From NCBI GenBank assembly GCA_037951165.1, contig JBBDHG010000135.1:2219001-2283000 (forward strand): a stretch of 64,000 bases of DNA, in the 5' to 3' direction. Both the position numbers and the translations under genes were made by a program. Origin of the DNA: Lophius americanus. Its lineage: Eukaryota > Chordata > Actinopteri > Lophiiformes > Lophiidae. The stretch's first letter is position 1. Each line of letters starts with the position of its first letter. The notes beneath the pieces are model-generated. The model had not been told where the DNA came from, ran no database searches, and was given only the letters and a program-made list of their open reading frames with translations. Below, piece after piece: positions 46,880-57,460 of the stretch.

Positions 46880-48544
46880 TAACTAATAAGCAAAGTTGAT
46901 TATCAAGAAACAATATTTTGGTCCGTGATAAGCATTGGCTGATACTGCTTCCAGCAATTGGTAACTGGCCCCAAAAATCCTGGTTGGAGTGAAGTTATTA
47001 TTAAATCCCAAACCTTTGAGTGGAATGGCAGCTAGGAGACAGGCTTTTATTTTGTCAAAGTCAAGTAAGTAAGAGGAGTTGGACTGTTTTCAAATGGACT
47101 TTTGTTCTTCAAAGGAAGAGGAACATAAAGAGCAGTCAAAAGGGGCAATTAAAATGATCAAAACTCTCCTCAGTATTGACCAGAAGCTCGAGAGTAATGT
47201 TGGAAGTGCTTGTCAAAAAGGCCTCAGAGAATTTCCTCGAAGAGGCAGTCAAGTATGTCAGAACAAAGAAGGGCACTAAGGCTGTGAAAAAGAAAAGAGT
47301 CAATTCACAGCAATGGCTTCTAGACCACATGAACCTTTATATGAACACAGCCAGGGCAACGACAAAATAATGTTGCGAGCCCCCATTAATTGGAATGTTG
47401 TCAAACTATTTGAATCCATTCACTGACTGCATGGGATTATAACATTGGAAAATACCAATGACATAATCGTAGTACTTTATTTCATTCGGACTAAAACATT
47501 TATACATCTTTTAATTGTTAATTTCCCTACCTAAAATAAGTGTTTTTGTCTTAAAAAGCCCTAAATGTATATATTTCATGACGATCTATGCCTCAATTTA
47601 ACTAAGTAATTTTTGTTGGGGGGTGGAATGGTAGAGATACCGGCTATTTAACATAGCTGATACTGTGACTGTTATAAGTGATAGTACGTAAAATTAATAA
47701 AACATTCTAAAATAAAACTGACTGAATCTTTACCTTGATTAAAGGAGTTTCCTGTTGTTCAAGGGGAAGTCTTGTTCTTTTGAAAAAATGAAAGAATGCC
47801 CCCCTTATAACTCCATTGATTGGAACAGGGCATGGGGATGCAGTATTAGGTATACTGTAGTCTGAGGTTCCATTACCGGACACATTAAGTCCAACTATAC
47901 TCTTTACAAAAAAGACATTCATCCTACCCGGGCAAAGGGTGACAGGAACACCACCTGTGAGGACCTCTGCATTACCTGGTTCACCTTCTATCGGCTTGTT
48001 GGCCTTCACCTTCTCACCTCTTTCTTCAAAGTCAGGTTTGTTATGCATATATTGTGCTTCTTTGCTGTGAACAAAGGTTATGAATGCAAAATTGAGGTAA
48101 CATCACTGAACTGATGTCTTCATATGAGAAGCGAGGCGGCAGGACCAAACAGAGGTGTGATGTTTCATGATGTGTTAGGTGTGAAGCCTGCAACTGGAAG
48201 ATAAACAAAACTAGCGAGTAGCAGTTGGTAGCAGAAGGCAAGAGCAACCACAGTATGAGTGCAGCAGATAAATGAGTGTTGTTGTCATATTATCACATTG
48301 TTTAGCAAGTGCTTATAGAAGATTGTCATCATTATACTTTCATTCATATAAGTACAATAGACTCGGTCTGTTTCTCAGTTACTGTCTCCCTTCTGCTTGA
48401 AATTCTTTGCTTGGGCTTCTCTGTGTCAAACCTCCTTCCAGCGGTCCAAAGATCTTAAGTGCTTCGACCAGCCCCAGCTTTCTAAAGCTACTGTCAGGAA
48501 CAGTTAGCAGTTACTTTATATAACATTGAATCCCCCCTGATGCC
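46878..48544. other. Stretch without a recognised gene
   Basis: Two overlapping plus frames at 47079-47370 encode lysine-rich peptides (for example EEAVKYVRTKKGTKAVKKKR), and a 113-codon minus frame lies at 47707-48048 (NGTSDYSIPNTASPCPVPIN). Neither was recognised. No splice or start context decides whether they are real. Confidence 0.4.
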
Positions 48545-48870
48545 TGGTCTGCAGATCATTTTTGTTACAGCGCTAACTAAGAAATTTCATGGATCAATTT
48601 CTAATCTTATAGCTAAATATACCTTAGTGCAAGGAAGAACTGGGTTGATTTTGGGAAAGGCCGGTTGTATATTTCGATATTTCACCAGGGGGAGATTTAT
48701 CTCCAATGTTTTCGGGACTTAATTTCTCAACCAATGGTCCGATTTAGTCCAAATCTGGTTCATATGAATCAACTCATGGAGATCAACCGTGAATATTTCA
48801 TATCTTTTTTTTTTTCGGATATAACTCCCTAATCGTCTGAGTAAGTCCAGATTTGGTGCAGTTCAATGGA
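48545..48870 (-). repeat. Repeat family R, copy 9
   Basis: On the plus strand it reads atttcatggatcaatttc, ccttagtgcaaggaagaact, gggttgattttgggaaagg, caccagggggagatttatct, aaccaatggtccgatttag and catatgaatcaactcatgg. This is one of the cleanest views of the segment joining the right end to the second module. The left part is decayed. Confidence 0.8.
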
Positions 48871-49535
48871 CAGTGGACTTGGAGCTTCTCAGAGATAGAC
48901 CCTTCTGTCAGGAATGACAAAGTAGATCAAGTTATTCTAGGTGTTTCCAAAAGTTGAACGTTTGATCGATTAGATTATTTTAGGTATTAATTGAAAAATA
49001 TGCATTCAGACAAGTGAATGAAAATGTTTGGACTGGTTCCCCGCTCCCTCATCTGTAAAGTGTTACTATGTAGGGAGGAATGAGATCAGAATGTCAATCC
49101 TCTCTACATAGTAAGAGAGAGATGAGACATAGGGACATTCTATATGTCGTACATATAGAATCATTTATATAGCCAAATGTAGGTGGAGGCCCATACTAAT
49201 GTAACTGTGCTATTGATTATTTTTTATTCAATGTGTTGTATATATATGAAAACTGATCATTACAAATTCTAACACACTGCCCAAAACATGTTAAAATTAC
49301 AGCCAAATGAAGCAGATATAATAAGGTGCTCTCAGATGTGACACTCTTGACCCAGAGAATGATTGGTATGTTATCTTAATAAGTTAATTTAGCAATCATT
49401 TATTCTTTTCGAGTGTGGATGCATGGAAAGCCACATAAAAGAAAAAGAAACCAAGTGATCGTAACACAACGATAGAGATGAGGGATAAGATAAGAGCTGA
49501 TCTTCACTATTTAGTCAGTTCTACATATTATATAT
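48871..49535. other. Stretch with no recognised gene
   Basis: AT-rich. A near-repeat of ctctctacatagtaagagag with gttactatgtagggagg (49060-49120) forms a loose inverted repeat. Nothing else was recognised. Confidence 0.4.
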
Positions 49536-49844
49536 ATGGCTTTCATATATATTTAAAGAGCAATTCAAATATATATGACAGTCTTATTTACACGGGGGAA
49601 ACTATTATCTGAAAGGGAGATGAAATAAAGGCTTCTCTCCATTCTCTGCTCATGCTCTTTACTGTTCAGCACAACGGTGCTGCAGTTTACATCAATGCAA
49701 GAGCATGTGAATAGTGGTTATTTACTTCATTGTCATTTGTGTCTATTGTATCTAGAAAGACCACCTGCTGGCTGCAGCAGTGGTAAAAAACCCTTCCAAT
49801 GTTCGCAGCATAATTACCAATGGCGGGCTGGTAAATAACATCAT
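49536..49844 (+). repeat. Duplicated block D1, upstream copy
   Basis: This 0.3-kb segment recurs at 51796-52071 in the same orientation. Shared phrases in order are ggctttcatatatatttaaa, gagatgaaata, aggcttct, catgctctttactgttca, ccacctgctggct, gcagtggtaaaaaa, gcataatta and ggctggtaaataaca. It opens with a 14-of-15-bp hairpin (ctttcatatatattt / aaatatatatgacag). The 89-codon minus frame over its right part is not kept in the other copy, so it is probably non-coding. It may be a short unknown mobile element. Confidence 0.75.
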
Positions 49845-51284
49845 GACATTTCAAAGGGCCACAACCCTGCTCCCACAATAAATTGCAGTGTAGTTTCCTC
49901 TTTTCAGTATAAAACGTCAGAGATAATTTAAGATGTTTTGGTGCGAAAGTGACCATATCGGTGGGGAGGATAGGAAGGGTCTGTGGTGACCAGATGGAAG
50001 GTGGTGATAGTTTAGATCATTTTGTTTGGTTGCACGGTTTTCCCGAGCAGACAAGTGAAAGGCAACATTCCTGCAGAATCACACTGTGGCTCTCATACAC
50101 AAATATATAATTTATGTATATACCCAATAGCCCCATTTGCACGGCTTATACGACATTTTTCAACTCTTCCTTTCGGTATGAATGTAATGGAGGAGTCTGA
50201 GTGGTTTCACCTCTCATACAGCATTGGAGGTAGTTAAAGATGAGAATCAGACATCTGCATAGCAAGAACAGCAAAAAGTGTATCTTGACAAAACTATGCT
50301 GCTTGGCTGATTGGTGTAGAGTGGGTTTGCAAAGCCTGCTTGTTCAGTAATAAACAGGGATGCTCAGACTCTTTCTCTCACTACCGAAGATTAAATCAAT
50401 GGTTTCAATTTGGAAAAGCGTGGTTGAACTTAAAAGATTAGTCGCAGAAGTAAATCAAGTTACAAAATAAGGCAGCAATGGTATGTCTGCTTCATCTCCA
50501 CACTTGTTATGCGCTTCATTGCAATATAATACACCTCTGAGAGTTGCTTTGCTATTAACTCACTCCATGTACGGCACTGTCAGACTACTGAGGCTATTAC
50601 ATATACATTTGTTTCATTTTGTATTCAAATAAAGAAACAGGAAAGCCTTAGCATGCATTACTTTTCACACTTAATCAGTTCCATAGGAGTTGATTTAAGC
50701 ATCAAATATTATCTCTGCATTTAATACTTAATGATTCAACTTCCCCCCAAAGTTAATTTTAGTAACTCCGCCATAGAGTTTTTCACTTTGTTTCTCTATT
50801 TGTGAATTTATTTATTTATTTCGAAATAGGGTATTAACTTAAAAAAAAATTAAAAATGAAAAGAATATGATTAAGCAAGAAACAGAGAACTGATACACAC
50901 GTAAGAAATTAAATTAAATAAATGGAAAGAGGAAGAGAGATATCTGGGAAGTGAACACAATAGATAGAGATGAAATAAAGATGATATAGAAAGCGATATA
51001 GATGGAAGGCATAAAACAAACTTATAAATAGGTGTGAGAAACCGAGCGGGAGTGGTGGCAGAACTTGTTGGAAAGCATTCAAGCCAAAGCACAGTTTGAT
51101 TTACTCTTAAGTTTAGTTCAGCCACAATGGGGATTTGAGCCAATTGGCTTCTGGCATAAAACAGCGACAGAATGATGCTTGTTCCAAGTTCTGAGACAAT
51201 AACATGTAGACATCAAATTGTGGAATGATATCTTAGTAATAAATGCTGACACACATGGTAAATTATCCCCATATGTGGAAAAAG
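49845..51284. other. Stretch with no recognised gene
   Basis: A 90-codon minus frame (50871-51143) lies in an A/G-rich, low-complexity region and has no family resemblance. No RNA gene or repeat was recognised. Confidence 0.5.
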
Positions 51285-51634
51285 AGCTCCTAAAGTTGAT
51301 TCATGTGTACCGAAATTTGGCCCGAAAACTTTTAAAAATAAAGCTCCCTCTACTGTCAGAAATGTACAAATGACCTTTCCCTATTCCAGTTCTTCCTCGC
51401 AGTAAGGTCGATGGAGGTATACTATTTGAAAAACTGGAGTCAAATACGATATTTACAACAAAAACTTGCACGACAAGAAAAACGACTCTTTTTGCGTCCC
51501 AATTTGCACCTAATTTGAACTAAATAGAACCAATGTTGAGGAAGTTATATTCGATATAACTAATATATAAACTAAAAAGCTCTTTAGTGAGTAAAATATG
51601 AACTATTAGAGTAAAATATGAACTATTAGAGTAG

Positions 51635-51701
51635 ATAAGCACTTTGAGATTTGATCCAAATGTAAAGTGTGTTATAAATTAAATGTATTATTATTATTAT
51701 T
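51635..51701 (+). mobile_element. Very short LINE 3' tail inserted in R copy 10b
   Basis: agcactttgagatttgatcc, aaatgtaaagtg and ttataaattaaatg plus an attattatt tail are nearly identical to the end of the LINE at 40386-40684. Only about 65 bp of the element was copied, an extreme 5' truncation. Confidence 0.85.
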
Positions 51702-51795
51702 GGATCACAAAGTTATACAAGATAGATCTCCTTGAGTAGAATCATATGCACCAGCATGACCAAAGGTTGAGAAATTATGGGCTGAAATTTCAATA

Positions 51796-52071
51796 AATGG
51801 CTTTCATATATATTTAAAGAGCAATAAAAATATATATGAAAGCTTATTTACAAGGGAGATGAAATAGAGGCTTCTGACTGTTCTCTGCCCATGCTCTTTA
51901 CTGTTCAACACACTGGTGGTGCAGTTTAGATCAGTGCAACAGCATTTGAAAAGCGATTATTTACTTGATTGTATCAAAAAGGACCACCTGCTGGCTTGAG
52001 CAGTGGTAAAAAAAAAACCTTCCAAGGTGCGCTGCATAATTATCCCTGGCAGGCTGGTAAATAACAGCATC
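51796..52071 (+). repeat. Duplicated block D1, downstream copy, inserted in R copy 10b
   Basis: Second copy of the block at 49536-49844, shorter by about 30 bp. Its opening hairpin is perfect over 15 bp (ctttcatatatattt / aaatatatatgaaag). R sequence lies on both sides with about 30-40 bp of R missing at the junction, so the block arrived here after R. Confidence 0.75.
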
Positions 52072-52165
52072 CGGTTTCACATGCTGGCTCACAACTGGAC
52101 CAATCCAGTTCTTCCCTGCACTAATGTCTATATGGGTCTATAATTTGAAAGGTTATAATGAAAAA

Positions 52166-53526
52166 AATATTACATTCTTAACATTAAAACACAGTTTTTT
52201 TTCTCTTTAACATGTGTGCCACTATCGCATGCATAATATGAAGTTTGAGAACACATGGAAAAGATCTGACATCGAACTCAGAACTCCTTCAGATTCTGAG
52301 CCGACACTTGTGAACTATGCTCTGCCAAACATCCCATAGATGCTCTATTGGGTTCATGTCAGGTGACTTGGATGGCCATGGATAAACCTTTAGTTTGAAA
52401 CCTCTGAACCATACTAGCTTGATTTTGAGGTGTGCTTCAGATCATTGTCATGCTGGACTGTCCAACCACGGCCCACTTTAAGTTTTCTGGCAGAGGCTTT
52501 TAGATATTCATTCAATATCTGCTAGTATACGATGCGATCCATTGTACCATGTATTTTAAGAAGATGTCCAGATCCTTTGCAAGAATAACATACCCAAAGC
52601 ATCAGAGATCCACCACCATACTTCAAAGTGGGTGAAGTAAGGTCCATACTTTTCTGTATGGCGTTCCTTTTTGCTTTGCCACACCTGTCTTTGATGGTGT
52701 TGCCAAAAACTTGTACTCTGGTCCCATCTGACCTATGACCTTGGTCTTTTGAAAGCCCCAATGATGTTTGGCAACTTGTAGGTGATTTGGCCTATGTGTA
52801 GATAGATAGCACAGATTTTTTCGTTCTATCCTCCCTAACAACTGTATTGATGTAGGTGTCATCTGATGGTTGTTGGGGAGAATTTCTTACCCCAAGATTC
52901 AACCGACCTCTGCAATCCTCTAGATGTAATCCTAGGAGAGTCTTTTGCCAGTCGAACCATTCTCCTCACAGTGTGTTGGGTCAGTTTACAGACACGGCCT
53001 CTTCCAGGCTGATTTTAACATCTCCAGTCTCTTTAAACCTCTTAATTATTTCTCTAACCATGTAAACTGGCTTTTTTGAACTGTTAATACATTTTCTTGT
53101 ATCCCTTGCCAGATTTGTAGAGAACTTTTCATTACACATCATTGCTGACTTCTCCGGTCTTTCCTATTGTGAAGAAGGTCAAAGAGAATCAGATCCGTGT
53201 CAACTCATATTTATACCGCAGTAAAAAAATAAGTCATTGTTCACCACTTCACAGTTCCTATTGAAACAGATTAACCTAAATATATAACACAGGACTTGCC
53301 TCCATTACCTTTTATTCACAGGATTTCTCTGGCTGGCAATAATTATGGCACACGTATTTTAGGGGAAGAAATATTTTTTAAAAGCTAACAATGCAATGTT
53401 TGTTGTTTTTTTTGTTTGTTACTTGAATAAAAGGTTAGATATTGTGAATAGTTTTAATTAAAGATTGTTGGTAAAGACGATGAATCATTTGTTCTTCAGA
53501 GGGTGGCAATAATCTGGAGGGCACTG
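52166..53526 (-). mobile_element. Tc1-like DNA transposon, dead, one end truncated
   Basis: The 5' end (minus strand) is cagtgccctccagattattg, followed outward by a TA (53527-53528), as for Tc1/mariner insertion. A related motif recurs inside at 53331-53353 (ggctggcaataattatggca), so the end has outer and inner direct repeats, as in IR/DR-type elements. The other end keeps only the inner motif (gtgtgccactatcgc, about 52213); its outer inverted repeat is missing and R copy 10b begins there. Next to the TA, taacaggaa resembles the R motif ttaacaggaagg, so insertion into R is possible but unproven. The transposase gene inside is broken. Confidence 0.85.
52290..53160 (-). pseudogene. Tc1-like transposase pseudogene
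   Basis: Minus-strand translation gives ordered family blocks. They are VYMVREIIKRFKETGDVKIS (N-terminal helix-turn-helix region), SDGTRVQVFGNTIKDR (first catalytic Asp kept; the usual Glu after it is Gly), SPTLKYGGGSLMLWVCYSCK (the GGGSxMxWG block), VQHDNDLKHTSKSS (second Asp), and, after a frame change, PWPSKSPDMNPIEHLWDVW (the catalytic Glu block). The transposase cuts and pastes the element at TA dinucleotides through a DD34E active site. Multiple stops (for example after EEAVSVN and before the PIEHLW block) and at least one frameshift abolish the protein. Length and order otherwise fit a transposase of about 340 residues. The start was not determined because the 5' codons are decayed. 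Confidence 0.88.
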
Positions 53527-53528
53527 TA

Positions 53529-54249
53529 ACAGGAAAAAGGGTGTTTTTGTAATGGCTGTAAATCATAGCACAAAGTGCTGTGCAAGTATTTCACACCGCT
53601 TTCCTGAGAGCTCTCATTCATATTTGCAAACCACGTCCTGCAGCTCAGCAAAAATCCTTTAAACACTTTACTTCTTTGATTGCTTGAGAGTCAAACCCTG
53701 TGCAGCGATATTGCTGTTAATTGGATTAATTTGCATTGTGTTGGTTCATAGTGTCTGTTTGTCCCCAGTGGAGTGGAACACAGAGTTCCTGAACTTTAAT
53801 TGGGTTCTCTATCTTCCCTCCTGCAACTTCTGAGTCATCTACACAAATTTCTAGAGATTACTCTTCATTAGAAAGTTATCCTTAAAGATATTTTGTGATT
53901 TGTTTGGGAAGAATTCAACATAACTAGTTTGCTAAGTTAGTTTAATTAAAATTGTGTCTTACTTTTTATTATTTCCAGTCCAAAAATTGTGAACTTCAGT
54001 TCGTATTCTACAATATAGTACAACAAAGTCTCCTTCAAACATACAGTATCTGCTGGCTCTCTCACTTCATTAAAAAGAGAAAACTTTTTATACTCCTTAT
54101 TTGCTAAATAGAAATTACTTTCATACGTTGCACAATTGTTCTCAGCTGTAACCATTGCTGGCTGGACCAACTTTTTCACAAGCTTGACAAACCTCATCAG
54201 CTTCTTTATTAAAAATAATAATTGTTTAACACATTTTACACAGTGCATT
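53529..54249. other. Stretch with no recognised gene
   Basis: Nothing recognised. The 100-codon minus frame at 53946-54248 shows no motif; it contains a KKLMRFVKLVKKL-like run that is probably chance. Confidence 0.45.
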
Positions 54250-54434
54250 TAGACAGTAAAATGTAATTTATCTCTCAGCCAATTCCTGAGGGAGCATTTG
54301 GAGGCCCTCTGTGGAAACCCCAGGAGCGGAGGTTTGCTCAAGGACCCACGCCATGGTTTGTCAGGGGCTGGGCTTGAACCCTGGTACCCTGGTTGAGGGA
54401 AAACCTCTCTACCCACTGAGCTAAAACCACCCTT
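54250..54434 (-). repeat. tRNA-derived SINE
   Basis: On the minus strand the head reads ttttagctcagtgggtagag (box A) and, 33 bases on, agggttcaagccc (box B), with the spacing of a tRNA. A non-tRNA body follows (ccatggcgtgggtccttgag, ggcctccaaatgctccctc). The head contains the internal RNA polymerase III promoter; such elements are mobilised by LINE enzymes. No clear A-rich or LINE-like tail remains. Just upstream of the head, 22 bp (ttactactgctatgtagcc and following) are repeated 37 bp apart (54434-54493). Confidence 0.75.
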
Positions 54435-54681
54435 TACTACTGCTATGTAGCCAAGAAGAAAAGGACAGCCATTACTTCTGCTATGTAGCCAAGGTAGCGA
54501 CCATTGAGTATGAAAAACAAGAGTCCAGCATTCCAACATTCAACTCTTTTGAATTTGCTGCCGTATCAGTGTCCATGCCCTCCTCTGCAGATCCTTGGTC
54601 TGAACCGGATATCTCAAAAATCATCCGGACAGCTATCTTGTATATATCATATTTCACTTTGATAGTGAACATTCTTTGTTT

Positions 54682-54828
54682 TGGGGGAGTTTTTCTTTTA
54701 ATGAAAAAGGCTGTTTTATGCTAGAACTTTCTTAACAGGGGTCCTACTGAATCCAAATTTAGTATCTACGAATTGACTCGAGGAGATTTATCTCGTATAA
54801 ATCATATTTTAATCTAATAGATCAGATC
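54682..54828 (-). repeat. Repeat family R, single module
   Basis: On the plus strand it reads gggggagtttttctttta, gaaaaaggctgttttatg, gaatccaaatttagtatc, gaattgactcgaggagattt, atctcgtataaatc and atattttaatctaatagatc. This is essentially one 150-bp module standing alone, which supports the modular view of R. Confidence 0.7.
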
Positions 54829-57288
54829 AGATTTCATGGGTTTAGCCATAGGTGATACTAGTGTGAACTAGGTATGGAAGTATCAAAGTACGGGTTTAGG
54901 GACATAGCATAGGAATCTGATGGCTATGACATTATGTTGCGCGATCAAGGCTAAAGATATTTATCCATGGTAAACAAAGCAAACATCCCCTTCCACTGAC
55001 AATCAATTTTGAATACATGTAAATGGATGACAATAGAGGTTTTTTTTTTTAAAGATCAGTCTTGTTTCATTCACATTTAACCCTGTTTGAATACTGACTT
55101 ATCTGTATAAATTGCTTTTTGGTTGTTGTTCTTTTTCTTTTTTTACAAAACTAGTCATTTCTAAGATAAAAGTTAATCAATCAAAATTAAGCAGGACATG
55201 TTTGAATGAAACAACTTTCGACACTGAGCTATGGCTCAACTTAAGTCAGCTTCAAACTTTTTTCTGCAAGGTCTTTGCTGTTAAAGATGGCTCTCTTACT
55301 CTTCTCTTCTCTAACTTTAGGTCTGCAGAGGGTTTTGATAGTGTCTGAGTTACCTGCCTGACTGTGAGCTGCCAATCTTGAGTGGTGAAGTCTAAATATC
55401 GTTTTGAGTGTTGTTTTGGCTCTGATGAATCTTTTTTTCTCTGGCTCTGATGATGTTTTCTTTTTGGGTTTTGAATTCCGACTGCTGGCAATGGCAATAC
55501 AAAAAGCCCCAACACTGTTGGTTCCACAGGGTGTGGAGGACATCATGGACAGCCTGGCCTAAGAAACTGAAAGGGTATTGCTCTACCCTAAACCTTCCTT
55601 TCCATATATTGTTCCCATACCTTACTGTCTCAAAATCCCACAGCTCTACTGGACCCCTCCTGCTATATAGATGTTCTCACCTCATTGTGGATGAGGTGCC
55701 TATGCTCCTGTCTCAGAGCCTTTTCATACTGGGATGGTGCAGTAGTTCCTAGCCCACCCTTCCCTTGACAACTGTACCCACTAGGATAGTGTAGCCATGA
55801 ATCTGTCTGCTCCACTGCAGCCTCTGATCTCAACTTCCTGCTGAACTTCGCTGCCATCAGATCCCAGGCTTTGGGATCTGATGACCTCTGGAGCTACAAA
55901 TTTTGAGTCATGCTGGATAGATATCAGTTTACAGGTTTTCCCATAGAGGGTGAAGCTGCCGAAGCTCCATGGTAGTCCTATTTATCTTCTGTGGATGGCT
56001 AGAACTACTCTGAGCTGGTAGATTCAAAAAATTTGGGAAAAAAAACATTGGATCTGGTGGTCATTTTGTTAATTGTAACCCCAGATATGTATACCATGCA
56101 TATAATCTTATCGATCAAATCGAACAGGAACACAGAAAAACTTTCCCGAATGAAATGCCTTATCGGGTTAAGTTAAACAAATCGATGCAGAACTTAAATT
56201 CACCTTTGCTCTCAGCTCTTCAGAATTCCTCTGGGACATAAACCATCATAAGAAGGGATGCTTCACCATAGATCTTTGTTGACTTCAGGGATAGTGAAAT
56301 TGTCATGACCAGAAGACTTAAGGGTTCTAGAGGGTTCATACGCTCAAAGAAAATCTGATACGTAGGGCCGAGACCATTAGATTTATAAGCCAATAAAACC
56401 TTGATCCAAATTCTTAAAATGCTGAGTATCATCATCTTGGCAGAAGAAATTCTACCCTCACTGCATTCCAAACCATTATAATGCATTTGTTTCAGGGCTG
56501 GGAAGCACTGGTCTGTGAAGTCTGCGAATATGTATCGATGTGGGATCCAAATTAAATAAATGTTTCCACAAATCTCCAGTTTTCATAGACGTGAGTGCCA
56601 TAGAAACACATTCAATAGGGTTAAAAGTTATGATATATCCAACTGAAAATAAATCTTTAAAAGATTGAAGGCTAGAGATGCCTTCACTCTTGGAGTCGGA
56701 GCACAAACCTGATCAGAGGCATCAGAGTGCTTGCAGAGATCTGGAGGCAGATTGTTTTAGTGATGAATCATTGCGGGGAAAGGGGAGAGACAGCCGAGGG
56801 GGCCCAATACTGTCAGGCCGTCCTGATAGTCTGAAACAGGTGATCTAAGGAAGTGATGTGGGAAGAGTAGACTGTGTCCAAATGGGATCCTAGAAATGGA
56901 CCATCTCTGAGCCCTCGTGTCCTGCTGTGGTCTTTTTAGCAAACACCTACCAATCAATCAATGGTGATGTCTCGCTTCCATTTCCTTTGCTTTGTTCCTC
57001 CAGGCTGTCACAAAATGTTCAAACCACAAGCCTGTTTGCACTGTATGTGAAGTTATCCCAACTGCAGTGTTTGTCTTTTAAAAAGGATATTATATCTGAG
57101 GCAATGTGTGGTAGGTCTTTGCTAGGAAACCGTTTGAGAACATGAGTTAGGCTTTTTCATTATGACCGAACAAACTGATAGAAAAGTGTTTTTTGGTTAA
57201 AGGAATTAACCATTTCCTTTTTTATAAAAATCAAAAATAATAATTTTGGATGAACTCTAATTAGAGTTCATTATATCGCAAAACAATG
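54829..57288. other. Stretch without a confident gene
   Basis: 55240-55860 is somewhat GC-richer and carries overlapping minus frames of 64-101 codons, one lysine-rich (EKKRFIRAKTTLKTIF). 56220-56706 carries two minus frames (88 and 76 codons) end to end. None was recognised. They could be remains of an element that I cannot place. A perfect palindrome at 57250 is listed separately. Confidence 0.4.
57250..57271. repeat. Perfect 22-bp palindrome
   Basis: atgaactctaa is followed without spacer by ttagagttcat. It is a perfect 22-bp dyad lying 18 bp upstream of duplicated block D2. Confidence 0.95.
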
Positions 57289-57460
57289 AACATCAACAAA
57301 ATGAAAGGGGAAGGAAAAGGGAAGGTGAAGGGAAAACATAAAAGAGAATACCTTGCTCATTTTCATTAAAAAGCAATATCCTTTAAACTAGTTTAATGAA
57401 AGCCAATCATTTCATGTCGTCCTAGGAACAAAGCTTAACACATTTAAATATCCAGCAAAA
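57289..57460 (+). repeat. Duplicated block D2, upstream copy
   Basis: acatcaacaaaa, agagaataccttgctcat, ttcattaaaaa, caatatcctttaaactagtt, aggaacaaagc and taacacatttaaatat recur in the same order and orientation at 60422-60620. By eye about nine in ten bases agree over the right two thirds. No open frame and no terminal repeats were recognised. Confidence 0.8.

Larger units (their letters stand above)
51285..52160 (+). repeat. Repeat family R, copies 10a and 10b, multiply interrupted
   Basis: A right-half piece (51285-51440: gattcatgtgtaccgaaat, then aaagctccctctactgtcag and ttccagttcttcctcgcag) is followed by a left-half piece (aaagctctttagtgag, with aaaatatgaactattagagt present twice in tandem). 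The left piece is interrupted by a LINE tail (51635-51701), resumes at gatctccttgagtagaatc, is interrupted again by block D1 (51796-52071), and resumes as accaatccagttcttccctg up to about 52160. There it meets the Tc1-like element. Confidence 0.75.

Noticed and set aside
55241..55857. Lysine-rich overlapping minus frames as a gene
   Set aside because: Several frames overlap out of phase, none matches a family and no splice sites organise them.
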